From Methanothrix harundinacea (GTDB lineage Archaea > Halobacteriota > Methanosarcinia > Methanotrichales > Methanotrichaceae): a stretch of 64,000 nucleotides of DNA. The stretch lies in assembly GCA_002502785.1 (NCBI GenBank), contig DAQG01000024.1, positions 7,939-71,938 on the forward strand, in the 5' to 3' direction. The notes beneath the pieces are model-generated. The model had not been told where the DNA came from. It saw only the letters and a list, made by a program, of their open reading frames with translations, and ran no database searches. Made by a program: the position numbers and the translations under genes. Each line of letters begins with the position of its first letter. The stretch's first letter is position 1. This document shows, in pieces, positions 45,605-54,923 of the stretch.

Positions 45605-46396
45605 ATGACCGCGAGACTTGCCATCACCTTGATCTTTGCAGCGCTCCTTTTCACCCTCCTGGCGGGCTGTATCGAGGAGGAAGCACCCGATGTCCAAAAG
45701 GTCCCAGTATACGGCTTCAGGGTGGTGGCTTTCTATCCTCATGATCCTGAGGCTTTCACCCAGGGATTGGCCTACAGAGATGGCGTTCTTTACGAGGGGA
45801 CAGGCCTTTACGGAGGGTCGAGCCTCCGTGAAACAAAGCTTGAGACGGGAGAGATGGTGATATCTCGGAGCTTGCCGCCCTATCTATTCGGCGAGGGCAT
45901 CACCCTCTGGGAAGATCGGCTGGTTCAGCTCACCTGGAGATCCGGGATCGGCCTAGTCTGGGATATCGAGAACCTCACCGTAGTCAGAACTTTCGTCTAT
46001 CCGACAGAAGGGTGGGGGATCACCAGCGATGGTCGAAATCTGATCATGAGCGACGGGTCCTCAGTCCTCCGGTTCTTGGACCCTGAAACCTTCCAGGTGA
46101 GGGGAAAGATCGAGGTTGTGAGCGAGGGCGCGCCCCTCCCGAGGCTCAACGAGCTTGAGTACATTGAGGGTCTAATCTACGCCAACATATGGGAGACCGA
46201 CAGGATCGCCATGATCTCTCCTGAGACCGGAGTTGTGGTGGGGTGGATCGACCTGTCCGGCCTTTTGACCGATGAGGAGCGTCTCCGGGGAGACGTTCTG
46301 AACGGGATCGCCTACGATCCCGAGAATGATCGGCTCCTGGTGACGGGAAAGCTCTGGCCAAAAATATTCCAGATCGAGATCGCTCCCTCAGAATGA
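45605..46396 (+). CDS. Glutaminyl-peptide cyclotransferase-like lipoprotein
   Basis: A 263-residue exported protein. A hydrophobic leader ends in LLAGCIEEE, a lipobox. The mature part is the five-bladed beta-propeller of plant-type glutaminyl cyclase: FYPHDPEAFTQGLAYRDGVLYEGTGLYGGSS, FGEGITLWEDRLVQLTW, NELEYIEGLIYANIWETDRI and VLNGIAYDPENDRLLVTGKLWP. The enzyme turns N-terminal Gln to pyroglutamate. Substrates in archaea are unknown; cell-surface proteins are likely. Confidence 0.88.
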   Translation: MTARLAITLIFAALLFTLLAGCIEEEAPDVQKVPVYGFRVVAFYPHDPEAFTQGLAYRDGVLYEGTGLYGGSSLRETKLETGEMVISRSLPPYLFGEGITLWEDRLVQLTWRSGIGLVWDIENLTVVRTFVYPTEGWGITSDGRNLIMSDGSSVLRFLDPETFQVRGKIEVVSEGAPLPRLNELEYIEGLIYANIWETDRIAMISPETGVVVGWIDLSGLLTDEERLRGDVLNGIAYDPENDRLLVTGKLWPKIFQIEIAPSE

Positions 46397-46494
46397 TCGA
46401 GACCATCCGATGGATTCTGATAAGAGCTGAGAGTCGATATTGTAAAGTTAATTTTAATACCGAGTAGTTGTATCTTGAAATAAGAGGATTAAAT

Positions 46495-47577
46495 ATGCTC
46501 AAAGATCGCACTCATAAACTCGTCGCGGGCGCCTGGCTCGTGATGGCAATTATCCTGTCGACGGGGTTCGCCCAGGCAGCTGACATATCCGACGACCTCA
46601 ATTCGAGCGTCGAGGCCGCCATCGAAGCTGCAGATGACGCCTCCCTGGAGACGAACGCCACCGCCATGGCAGAAACGGAGAACATCACCGAAGTCGCCGC
46701 TGAAACCGCGAATGATACCGTCGCAACCGAACCGGTAACTTCGACCGAATCCGTCACATCCGTGGCAGTTGCAATCCCCGCCAATACCGAATACGGAACA
46801 GAAAGTGAAGCCGAGAATGAGACCGAGAAGGAGATAGCGCCCGCAAAGGTCGAAGAAGGGACCGAAGAGATGGCGGAAGAGATTATTTACACCGTCTGTC
46901 TCAACGGTTGTAGCTACTCCTCCATCCAGGCCGCCATCGAGTCTGCGAAGGACGGCGAGGTCGTGGAGGTGGGGAGCGGAACCTACAACGAGAACGTCGT
47001 CGTTAACAAGCCGATCACCCTTCGTGGAGTGAATACCGGCGAGGGTGTTCCTGTGGTGAACGCCCTGAGGAACGGCAGCACCGTGGTTCTCAGAGCGGAC
47101 GGGATCGTTCTTGAAGGTCTCTACATCACCAACGCCGGTCCCTGGCCCAGCGCTGGGATCGAGGTCGTCTCCAACGACAACGTCATCGCCGGAAACGGGG
47201 TATGGAACAGCGAATGGGTGGGAATCTATCTCAAGGGCTGCACCAACACCACGATCTCCGAGTGCATCTCCTCCAACAACGGGAACGACGGCATTCTGGT
47301 CTTCAAGGCCCCGGGCAACTTCGTAAGAGATAACGTGGTTAGCAACAATGGCGACGATGGGATCCAGATACTGAGCTGTGACAACAACCGGGTCGAGGGC
47401 AACGTCGTCGGCAACAATACTGACGTGGGGATCTTCCTGGACACATCTCAGAACTCCGTAGTTATCGGAAATACCCTCAGCTACAACAACAAAGGTATCG
47501 GGCTTCTCAGCTCCGGAATCGACAGGGTAGGGCCCAACCGATTCCTCAATAACGTTCAGGACCTGGAACTGGCCTAG
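46495..47577 (+). CDS. Secreted NosD-like parallel beta-helix protein
   Basis: A 360-residue exported protein. A signal peptide (LVAGAWLVMAIILSTGFAQA) is followed by about 110 residues rich in Ala, Thr, Glu and Asn with many N-x-T/S sites (a flexible, glycosylatable linker), then a PbH1/NosD domain: YSSIQAAIESAKDGEVVEVGSGTYNENVVVNKP and many repeats such as NTTISECISSNNGNDGI and NVVSNNGDDGIQI. The fold binds or cleaves polysaccharide in other proteins, but many archaeal members are surface proteins. Start at ATG 46495 after AGAGGA. Confidence 0.8.
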   Translation: MLKDRTHKLVAGAWLVMAIILSTGFAQAADISDDLNSSVEAAIEAADDASLETNATAMAETENITEVAAETANDTVATEPVTSTESVTSVAVAIPANTEYGTESEAENETEKEIAPAKVEEGTEEMAEEIIYTVCLNGCSYSSIQAAIESAKDGEVVEVGSGTYNENVVVNKPITLRGVNTGEGVPVVNALRNGSTVVLRADGIVLEGLYITNAGPWPSAGIEVVSNDNVIAGNGVWNSEWVGIYLKGCTNTTISECISSNNGNDGILVFKAPGNFVRDNVVSNNGDDGIQILSCDNNRVEGNVVGNNTDVGIFLDTSQNSVVIGNTLSYNNKGIGLLSSGIDRVGPNRFLNNVQDLELA

Positions 47578-47793
47578 ATCCGATCTTCGGATCTCCGGCC
47601 ACTTCTATTTTTTTTAATTTCAATAAGCTTGGCCTTCAAGTTGAAATTACGAGCTGAAATCACAAGCTGGGTCCGCAGAGATATTTCGCCCTCCTTCTAA
47701 CTTCCAATCGGCGAAATCGAGAAAAGGGCGGGAGACGGACATCAATTGCCTTCGAAACCAATTTAACCCACGGATACTACATATTTTGCCGAT

Positions 47794-48975
47794 ATGCTAG
47801 ATTATTCCGTCAATCAGTTTCTAGAGCTCGCAAAGACTCCGAAGATCGACATCGAGGTCTGCGACGTCACCCTGAGAGACGGTGAGCAGATGCCCGGCGT
47901 CGTCTTCAGGCCCGACGAGAAGCTGGACATCGCCATCAAGCTGAATGAGGTGGGGGTGGAGATCATCGAGGCCGGTTTTCCAGTGGTATCGGAGGCGGAG
48001 AAGAGGGCGGTCCAGGACGTCTCAAACCTCGGCCTCGACTCCAAGATCTCGGTCCTCTCTCGGTCCGTCCCCAAAGATGTGGATGCTGCCCTCGACTGCG
48101 ACGTGGACATGGTCAGCGTTTTCATAGCCACCTCTGACCTCCATCTGAAACACAAGCTCCACATGACATGCGACCAGGCCGTAAAATGCGCCTTTGATAC
48201 GGTGGAGTATGCAAAAGACCACGGCCTCATAGTCAGGTTTTCGGCAGAGGACGCCACCCGGACCGACTTTGAGCTTTTGAAACGGCTCTACAAAAAGGCG
48301 GAGGAGTACAAGGCCGACTACGTGAGCATCGCCGATACCGTGGGGATCCTGAACCCCAGGACCACCAGCTACCTGGTCAGCGAGATCAAAAAGGATATCA
48401 ATATTCCGATATGCATGCACTGCCACGACGACCTGGGTATGGCTCTCGCCAACACCCTCGCGGCGGCGGAGGCCGGGGCAAAACAGCTTCACACTACTGT
48501 CAACGGGATAGGGGAGAGGAGCGGGAACACCCCCCTGGAGGAGCTGATGGTGGCCCTCAGGGTCCATTACGGCGTCGACCGGTACGACACAACAAAGCTC
48601 ACCCCACTCTCAAAGCTCGTCCAGAGCTACTCGGGAGTGATCATGCCGAAGAACAAGGCAGTCGTCGGCGAGAACGCCTTCACCCACGAGTCTGGAATCC
48701 ACGTGGCTGCGGTCCTTGAAGAGCCTCGAACCTACGAGCTTTACTCCCCCGAGATGGTGGGATCTTCAAGGAGGATAATAATCGGAAAGCATACGGGAGC
48801 CAAGGCCCTCAAGTACATCACCAGGAAGATGGGGTACGACCTGAAAAGGGATGAGATATGCCTTCTTGCCGAGAAGGTGAAGAGGTGCAGCGAGTTCAAA
48901 CGCCCCATCTCCTGCGACGAGCTAAGAAAGCTGATACACGATCTAGATATCGAGATAGTCTACCCCGACCTCTGA
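47794..48975 (+). CDS. aksA: Homocitrate synthase (AksA family)
   Basis: A 393-residue member of the isopropylmalate/homocitrate synthase family. EVCDVTLRDGEQMPGV and CMHCHDDLGMALANTLAAAE are the metal-binding segments; QLHTTVNGIGERSGNTPLEEL and FTHESGIHVAAVLE follow as expected. Length and the short C-terminus without LeuA regulatory domain favour AksA, which condenses 2-oxoglutarate with acetyl-CoA and extends the chain for 7-mercaptoheptanoylthreonine phosphate (coenzyme B). Citramalate synthase is a weaker alternative. The gene stands alone. Confidence 0.88.
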   Translation: MLDYSVNQFLELAKTPKIDIEVCDVTLRDGEQMPGVVFRPDEKLDIAIKLNEVGVEIIEAGFPVVSEAEKRAVQDVSNLGLDSKISVLSRSVPKDVDAALDCDVDMVSVFIATSDLHLKHKLHMTCDQAVKCAFDTVEYAKDHGLIVRFSAEDATRTDFELLKRLYKKAEEYKADYVSIADTVGILNPRTTSYLVSEIKKDINIPICMHCHDDLGMALANTLAAAEAGAKQLHTTVNGIGERSGNTPLEELMVALRVHYGVDRYDTTKLTPLSKLVQSYSGVIMPKNKAVVGENAFTHESGIHVAAVLEEPRTYELYSPEMVGSSRRIIIGKHTGAKALKYITRKMGYDLKRDEICLLAEKVKRCSEFKRPISCDELRKLIHDLDIEIVYPDL

Positions 48976-49396
48976 AACTTTGGGGGTTGTGGGGATTGGG
49001 GCAACCCGCCCCACCGGATCGTCGGACGTCTCGCGCCGCTCTCTGGGTTTCGAGAGTCGATCTAATTTTTATGGGGGAGGAACCGTCTTTAAAGGGCCCA
49101 TACCGTCCTTCCGGAGCTTCGGGGTGGATCCGATAGCGCTGCCGAGTTCTATTCCGGGGCGACGGGCTTCGAACTGAGCGATATGCTTGCGGTGCGCCCC
49201 GTACACCGTGGCTGGCCACCATCCGGCCAGATCGGGAACGAGGCGCTACGGCCTTTCGTAATAATCTTTAATAAATCAGTTGACCGTTACCCATATGTTT
49301 GGAGAAACCTGAAACGACCACCATCGTAAAATAGAGGGCAAAGGTTTCCTCAAGGGGCTGAACGGATCGGTCACATTTGAGGTGAAGGAGGCGTAC
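48976..49396. other. Intergenic stretch between aksA and trkH
   Basis: No gene is supported. GGGGC-AACCC-GCCCC (48998-49012) could form a short hairpin just after aksA. TTTTTATGG and TAATAATCTTTAATAAATC (around 49258-49276) are possible promoter pieces for trkH. Confidence 0.35.
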
Positions 49397-51409
49397 GTGA
49401 GGATCAGAGTTTTTCTCAAGGTCTTCGGCACACTGCTGAAGCTGATGGGGGCGTTGATGCTCATCCCAGCCGGAGTCTCTCTTGTCTACGGCGAGATTGA
49501 GGGGATGATCGCCTTCGTAGTCCCGGCCCTCTTCACCCTCGTCCTCGGCCTTGCCATGGAGCTTTTGGGAGACGAGGAAGTCCTCTCCAACAAGGAGGGG
49601 TTTGCCCTGGTGGCCTTCGGATGGCTGGGGGCGGCCGTCACCGGGGCCCTCCCCTACGTCTTTTTGGGCCTCAGCCCAATAGATGCCCTCTTCGAGTCGA
49701 TGTCCGGCTTCACAACAACGGGCGCCACCATCCTCGCCGAGGGCGGAGCCGACGGCCTTTGGATCATAAACGCCACTGCTGCCAGTCACAGCCTGGGGGC
49801 GACCCTCGCCCATATGGCCTTCCAGAACGGCACCATAAGCTCTGCCGTCAGTTCAGCACACCTCACGGCGTCAAACATGTCGGCCCTAAACGATACGATC
49901 CTCAACAATACAATCTTCAACGCCACCCTCAACAGCACTCTTGTCGGAGGCCAGATCAACGAGACCCAACTCAGCTCAACCCTGAACGGGCCGATGGATA
50001 CATACCGCGGCCTACTCTTCTGGAGGTGTTTCACCCAATGGCTCGGCGGGATGGGCATCATCGTCCTCTTCATAGCGATCCTGCCGAACCTGGGCGTTGC
50101 AGGCCGCCAGCTCTTCAAGGCAGAGGTTCCGGGACCGACGGAGGACATGATCCGGCCCAGGATCAAGGAGACGGCCAAGATTCTCTGGGGCGTCTACATG
50201 GTCCTCACGGCAGCCGGATTTCTGCTTTTAATGATGGCAAAGATGCCGGCATACGATGCGATATGCAACACGTTCTCCACCATATCGACCGGAGGCTTCT
50301 CCCCAAGGGTGGACAGCATCGCCTACTACAACGCCCTAGACTTCAACGGTCCCCTCATAGAGGTGGTAGTGATCGCCTTCATGTTCCTCTCCGGGGCGAA
50401 CTTCGCCCTCCACTACAGGACGATGTACGTCAACAGGAGGAGCCTGATCAGGGACCCAGAGTTCAAGTTCTACTCCCTTCTCGTCGTCCTCTCCATCGTC
50501 ATCGCCATCCTCATCGGCGGGATTGAGAGCAGCTTCTCGGGTGATGGGCCAGATCCTGAAGGGGTCGGGCTGGCGAGTCTCTACCTCAGGACCGCCGCTT
50601 TCCAGGTCGTCTCGATCATCACCACCACCGGCTTTACAACTGCCGACTACGACCTGTGGTCCGGCCCTGCAAAGCTCATACTATTAATGCTGATGTTCAC
50701 CGGAGCCTGCACAGGGTCGACGGCTGGAGGGATAAAGCTAGTCAGAATCCTCCTCACGATGAAGTACGGCCGACGCGAGCTCTTCCAGGCCCTCCACCCG
50801 AAGGCCGTGATGGCCGTGAAGCTGAAGGGAAATCCAGTCAAGGAGAACGTCCTCCACTCGATCCTGATATTCATCGCCATGTACATCCTGATCTTCGCCG
50901 CGGCCACGGTGATCTTCGCTTCGGTCTGTCCTCTTGCTGAGGAAGAGAAGACCCCTGAGGAGATAGTTTGCTTCGTATCCGAAGATGGCAGCGGTGGCCA
51001 GAAGATCGTATGTTTCGGGTCGGAGGGCTGGAGCGAGTCCGACGAGGTCCTCGGCCTCACCCCCAAGGAGGGAGGGAACGTCGCCTGTTTCGTCACACCC
51101 GAGAACGCCGCAAAGAGGATAGAGGTGGACAGGAGACCCCTCAACCTCTCAGAGGTATACGAGAAGACGGGGGATATCGTCTGTTTCAGGTCCGGCGACT
51201 GCAGCAATATCGACATGGTAAGCGCCGCCTCTGCCGTGGCCACCACCTTGGGAAACGTCGGTCCCGCCTTCAACCGCTTCGGCCCGACAGACAACTACTC
51301 GGAGCTTCCGGGTCTCGGAAAGCTCGTCCTGATCGTCTGCATGTGGATAGGAAGGCTTGAGATCCTGACTGTTCTGGTTCTGCTCATCCCCGACTTCTGG
51401 AAGAATTGA
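49397..51409 (+). CDS. TrkH/KtrB-family potassium transporter with large extracytoplasmic insertions
   Basis: A 670-residue K+ transporter membrane subunit (typical length about 480). Four pore repeats are visible, with filter-like segments FESMSGFTTTGATIL, CNTFSTISTGGFS, VSIITTTGFTTADYD and ATTLGNVGPAFNRFG. Two segments are extra. Residues about 113-200 have eight N-x-T/S sites. Residues about 512-600 contain four short repeats centred on VCF/ACF (EIVCFVSEDG, KIVCFGSEGW, NVACFVTPEN, DIVCFRSGDC). Both lie on the extracytoplasmic face by topology. GTG 49397 follows AAGGAGG by 5 nt. No TrkA subunit is nearby. Confidence 0.85.
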   Translation: MRIRVFLKVFGTLLKLMGALMLIPAGVSLVYGEIEGMIAFVVPALFTLVLGLAMELLGDEEVLSNKEGFALVAFGWLGAAVTGALPYVFLGLSPIDALFESMSGFTTTGATILAEGGADGLWIINATAASHSLGATLAHMAFQNGTISSAVSSAHLTASNMSALNDTILNNTIFNATLNSTLVGGQINETQLSSTLNGPMDTYRGLLFWRCFTQWLGGMGIIVLFIAILPNLGVAGRQLFKAEVPGPTEDMIRPRIKETAKILWGVYMVLTAAGFLLLMMAKMPAYDAICNTFSTISTGGFSPRVDSIAYYNALDFNGPLIEVVVIAFMFLSGANFALHYRTMYVNRRSLIRDPEFKFYSLLVVLSIVIAILIGGIESSFSGDGPDPEGVGLASLYLRTAAFQVVSIITTTGFTTADYDLWSGPAKLILLMLMFTGACTGSTAGGIKLVRILLTMKYGRRELFQALHPKAVMAVKLKGNPVKENVLHSILIFIAMYILIFAAATVIFASVCPLAEEEKTPEEIVCFVSEDGSGGQKIVCFGSEGWSESDEVLGLTPKEGGNVACFVTPENAAKRIEVDRRPLNLSEVYEKTGDIVCFRSGDCSNIDMVSAASAVATTLGNVGPAFNRFGPTDNYSELPGLGKLVLIVCMWIGRLEILTVLVLLIPDFWKN

Positions 51410-51465
51410 CATGATGCAGGTGGAGCGACTTTGACGATCTTGGAGGACGGAAGCTGAATAGAGAT

Positions 51466-52290
51466 ATGAGGGTGGTCACCCTCAGCGAAAACTCAGCAGG
51501 ACTGAAGAAAGGCGTGCTAGCAGAGCACGGCTTTTCGGCTTATTTGGAGTATGCAGACTTCAAGCTGATATTCGATGCAGGCCAGACCACAACCACCGTC
51601 CACAACGCCGACTTCCTTGAAATCGACCTTGAGGGAGTTTCAATCGCCCTCAGCCACGGCCACTACGACCACACCGGTGGCCTGGTGAACCTCCTCAGAA
51701 GGACAGGTCCCGTGACCGTGTACGCCCATCCCGACGTCTTCGCCACCAGATACTTCAGAAGGAAAGGGGCCCTGAGACAGAACGGGATCCCCTTCGATAG
51801 AGTGGATCTGGAGGGGATGGCCGCAGGGTTCAAATTTTCCAGGAGGGCTCAAGAGATCCATCCTGGCCTCTGGCTCACTGGTGAGGTCCCAAGATTGACG
51901 GAGTTTGAAACGGCGAGCGATGACCTGGTCATCACCTCGGAAGATGGCAAGACCACAGTCGATCCCCTCCTGGATGACCAGGCCCTGGTCGTGGTCCTGA
52001 CGAGGGGCCTATTCGTCCTGCTGGGGTGCGCCCACTCGGGGATGATAAACACCCTCGAACACGCAAAAGAGGTTACTGGAGTGGACACCATCCTGGGCGT
52101 TGCCGGCGGAACCCATCTGGGATTCGGCGGGAAGGTGAAGCTTCAAAAGACGGTGGATGCGCTCAGAAGTTTCGATCTTGAGATCCTGGCACCGTGCCAC
52201 TGTACGGGTTTTGCCGCCGCCTCGGCTCTGGCAGCAACGTATCCGGATCAGTTTGTCAACAACTCCGTCGGGACGGAGATTGAGCTTTGA
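51466..52290 (+). CDS. Metallo-beta-lactamase-fold pterin condensing enzyme (MJ0301/COG1237 type)
   Basis: A 274-residue MBL-fold protein. SHGHYDHTGGLVNLL is the metal motif; LLGCAHSGMINTLEH and ILAPCHCTGF carry later metal ligands, and GVAGGTHLGFGG the COG1237 loop. The archaeal prototype condenses a dihydropterin with ribofuranosylaminobenzene phosphate in methanopterin synthesis, taking the place of dihydropteroate synthase. Others of this family have undefined roles. A 56-nt gap separates it from trkH; it need not share its function. Confidence 0.75.
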   Translation: MRVVTLSENSAGLKKGVLAEHGFSAYLEYADFKLIFDAGQTTTTVHNADFLEIDLEGVSIALSHGHYDHTGGLVNLLRRTGPVTVYAHPDVFATRYFRRKGALRQNGIPFDRVDLEGMAAGFKFSRRAQEIHPGLWLTGEVPRLTEFETASDDLVITSEDGKTTVDPLLDDQALVVVLTRGLFVLLGCAHSGMINTLEHAKEVTGVDTILGVAGGTHLGFGGKVKLQKTVDALRSFDLEILAPCHCTGFAAASALAATYPDQFVNNSVGTEIEL

Positions 52291-52368
52291 AGGCTCGCCC
52301 TCTAACCTGGCGACGAGCCATCGGCATCGAGGGCTGACCTGCGTCGAAAGGTGACCGGCACCGAAATA

Positions 52369-53868
52369 TCAAGCTCCGGGATCGTATCTCGGACAGATCC
52401 CCCGCGCCACCACCAGGGAGACCCCTGACCTTTTCAGCTCCTCAGCCAGGATCTCCTCAATCGCGTCCCGATCCGAGGGAAGGTCGATGATCCGCAGGTC
52501 GGGAACGATCGCCTCTAGGATCGAGGTGATATCGGTGACGGGCTGACCTCCGGTCATCGCCGCCACATAGTTTTGGAGGAGGACCACAAGAACCTCTCTT
52601 TTGTTGTTAACCGAGTCGATGAGGCCCTGAAGGCCCGAGTGACTGAGGGCATAATCGCCGATTAGAGCGACCCCCTTCTCCCCGAATCCTGAAGCTACCC
52701 CCACCGAGGAGCCGAGGCCGTAGACGACGTCCACCGCCTCCAGGGGCGGCCGGACGGCCCTGATGCTGCACCCGGCGTCTCCCGCCACCGGGACCAACAG
52801 GTCTCGGACGGCCTCGTAGACCGGCCGGTATGGGCAGTCGTCGCAGACATTTTTCGATCCGGGCCGGTCTTCGAACTTCTGGGGGGTGGGGTCAGGTCCC
52901 GGTGGAGTGCCGGATTCGATCAATTCCAGGGCCCGCTCGATGTCTTTCGCCTCCATCCTCCCCCAGGGGAGGTGGTCGGTCATCTTCCCGAAGACGTTTT
53001 CACACAAATGGAGCCGGGCCTCGATGAAGGGGGTCGGCTCCTCGACGACGAGGATCTTATCGTGGACTCGGGCAAAATCCTGGATCATCTCCCAGGGGAG
53101 GGGGTGGGAATAGCCCGCAACCAACAGGGGAAGTTTCTCATCCAAATTCAGAGCGAGACCAGCGGGCCTCCCCGAGGCTACGATCCCCAGATCACCGCCG
53201 GCGTCCCTCAGGAAGTTGAGGGTGGTGCTTCTGGAGGCGGATATCATCCGCGGCAGGACCTCGCCCCTGTACCTCTGGTGGCGACCCTTCGAGGTCAGGT
53301 CCCAGATCGATCGATCGAAGGTCCCGAATCTGTCCTCGTCCTTTTTCTCAGCACGCCTCGTAGGCTGGGTCGGAGCAGACTCACCCGCCTCTCCGAACTC
53401 GAAGGTGGTTCTGACCATCACCGGGGCTCTGATCTTCTCGGATAGGGCGAAAGCCTCCAAAAGGGCGGTGCTGAGAAGCTCGGGGCCCGAAGGGTCCAGG
53501 ACCGGGACTTCGCAGAGGGGGCCGTAGTTTCTCACGTCCATCTCCGCCTGGGACCCCCGAGGTCCGACGTCCTCGCCCGCCAGGACCACGAGCCCCGCCC
53601 CGATGATGTGGGTCGGGGATATCGATAGGGGGTCGGAGAGGAGGTTCGCGCCCAGGTGCTTCACCAGGACGATCGATCGCCGTCCTGTGGCCGAGGCTCC
53701 AAGGGCCACCTCCATCGCCACCTTCTCGTTAACGGCCATCTGGGCCGTTTTCCCCAGGGCCGGGATGGCGTCGGTTATCGGGTAGCCCGGAACGTAGATC
53801 CGTAGATCGACCCTCTGATCAGAAAGGGCTTCTCGCAGTTCGTCCACGCCAGTCGGCCCGTTTTTCAC
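52369..53868 (-). CDS. IorA-like TPP enzyme lacking the ferredoxin domain
   Basis: A 499-residue protein resembling the alpha subunit of indolepyruvate:ferredoxin oxidoreductase. The N-terminal pyrimidine domain has VPGYPITDAIPAL and VKHLGANLLSDPLSI; the middle has a CDDCPYRPVYEAVRDLL variant of CPGCPHR; the TPP-binding part reads VGVASGFGEKGVALIGDYAL through VVLLQNYVAAMTGGQP. The C-terminal double [4Fe-4S] domain of IorA is missing and there is no iorB next door, so ordinary ferredoxin-linked oxidation is doubtful. A decarboxylase-type role is possible. It starts 12 nt after the Mmp11-like gene of the same strand, pointing to co-expression. Confidence 0.72.
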   Translation of the reverse strand: MKNGPTGVDELREALSDQRVDLRIYVPGYPITDAIPALGKTAQMAVNEKVAMEVALGASATGRRSIVLVKHLGANLLSDPLSISPTHIIGAGLVVLAGEDVGPRGSQAEMDVRNYGPLCEVPVLDPSGPELLSTALLEAFALSEKIRAPVMVRTTFEFGEAGESAPTQPTRRAEKKDEDRFGTFDRSIWDLTSKGRHQRYRGEVLPRMISASRSTTLNFLRDAGGDLGIVASGRPAGLALNLDEKLPLLVAGYSHPLPWEMIQDFARVHDKILVVEEPTPFIEARLHLCENVFGKMTDHLPWGRMEAKDIERALELIESGTPPGPDPTPQKFEDRPGSKNVCDDCPYRPVYEAVRDLLVPVAGDAGCSIRAVRPPLEAVDVVYGLGSSVGVASGFGEKGVALIGDYALSHSGLQGLIDSVNNKREVLVVLLQNYVAAMTGGQPVTDITSILEAIVPDLRIIDLPSDRDAIEEILAEELKRSGVSLVVARGICPRYDPGA

Positions 53869-53880
53869 AAAACCGCCTCT

Positions 53881-54774
53881 TCAGATCTCGGGCCTCACCG
53901 ACTCGATGGGCCTCGCGCAGAAGGGGATCGCAGCCAGAGCTCCTATCAGCCCCTGGCCGTCCAAAACGACCTCTGCGCCGGTCTTTCTCGCCGTCTCGAC
54001 CGCCAGGTCGTAAGGTATCCGTTCTGTCCTGCAGAGCTGGGAGTAGTCCATCAGGGGCGAGGGGTCAAACCCTCGATAGACGGCCATCCCGGTGTTCTCT
54101 GATACGCTGTACAGCTCGAGAAGGTCCCGGAAGTCCGCCAGCATTCCGTCGGCCTTTCCCGGAAGGGCTGCGAACTCCACCACCGTGGAGACGCAGTTCT
54201 GGGTCTTGGTGGGGACGGGAAAGAGCTGGACGAGGGCGTGGGAGACGTACCTCGCCTCGGGCCGGTCCACCGCAAGGGAGATGTTGTGGACCAGCGACCA
54301 GGTCGCGCCTTCGGTCTTGGAGTCGGTGTCGTCGACGCCGATGACGATCCTCTCCCTCCGCGGAAGGACGATCGTTCCCCGGCCCACCTTCCCGCCCCCC
54401 GACTCCGAGACTGTGCTGCGGAGGACGTCGCCAGCCCTCGACCGTGAGACGGTGGCCCCCACCCCGCCGCCACCAAGGCCGGCGTAAGTTATCTCCACCT
54501 CGTCCTCCGTCACGATTACCGACTCGATGCCCGCCGACCTCTTGGAGGATGCGAGGTCCAGGTCCGCCTTCCCGGACCTCACCAGGTACCGAAACCACTC
54601 CCCAATGGACCGGGAGCTGATGACGAGGGGGCCTTTCGAGTAATGGTGGAGGGACCAGGCCCCGCCCCCGTAGCAGGATGACCTCTCCAGAATCTCCACA
54701 GCTTCGCCGTCGGGGCTGGTGACGGCGTGAATCTGCCTGTAGACCACGGCATAGGGATCGTCAAGACTTAGCAC
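53881..54774 (-). CDS. Methanogenesis marker protein 11-like (TiaS-related)
   Basis: A 297-residue protein. The IGVDDTDSKTEGATWSLVHNI segment is the DDTDS motif shared with archaeal TiaS (tRNA-Ile2 agmatinylcytidine synthetase), but the protein is shorter and the order fits the methanogenesis-marker-11 family: an N-terminal domain with SSCYGGGAWSLHHYSKG-like sequence, then the DDTDS domain and NTGMAVYRGFDPS, with a C-terminal GAEVVLDGQGLIGALAAIPF. The marker family occurs in methanogens and has no established reaction. It precedes the IorA-like gene by 12 nt. Confidence 0.72.
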   Translation of the reverse strand: MLSLDDPYAVVYRQIHAVTSPDGEAVEILERSSCYGGGAWSLHHYSKGPLVISSRSIGEWFRYLVRSGKADLDLASSKRSAGIESVIVTEDEVEITYAGLGGGGVGATVSRSRAGDVLRSTVSESGGGKVGRGTIVLPRRERIVIGVDDTDSKTEGATWSLVHNISLAVDRPEARYVSHALVQLFPVPTKTQNCVSTVVEFAALPGKADGMLADFRDLLELYSVSENTGMAVYRGFDPSPLMDYSQLCRTERIPYDLAVETARKTGAEVVLDGQGLIGALAAIPFCARPIESVRPEI

Positions 54775-54923
54775 GCATGGACACCTCGAATGAACGCATG
54801 TAAATCATCAGTTTTCAGATATATGGAGTTCGAACTATAAGATATCGGATCGTGAGGGCTAATGTCATGAGACCTCGGATATCACGATGTCGCCGATTAT
54901 TGGACCTCAGATCGTAATATACC

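Noticed and set aside
48896..49222. 108-codon minus-strand frame after aksA
   Set aside because: Partly overlaps aksA, Arg/Pro/Ser-rich, no domain character or ribosome-binding site.
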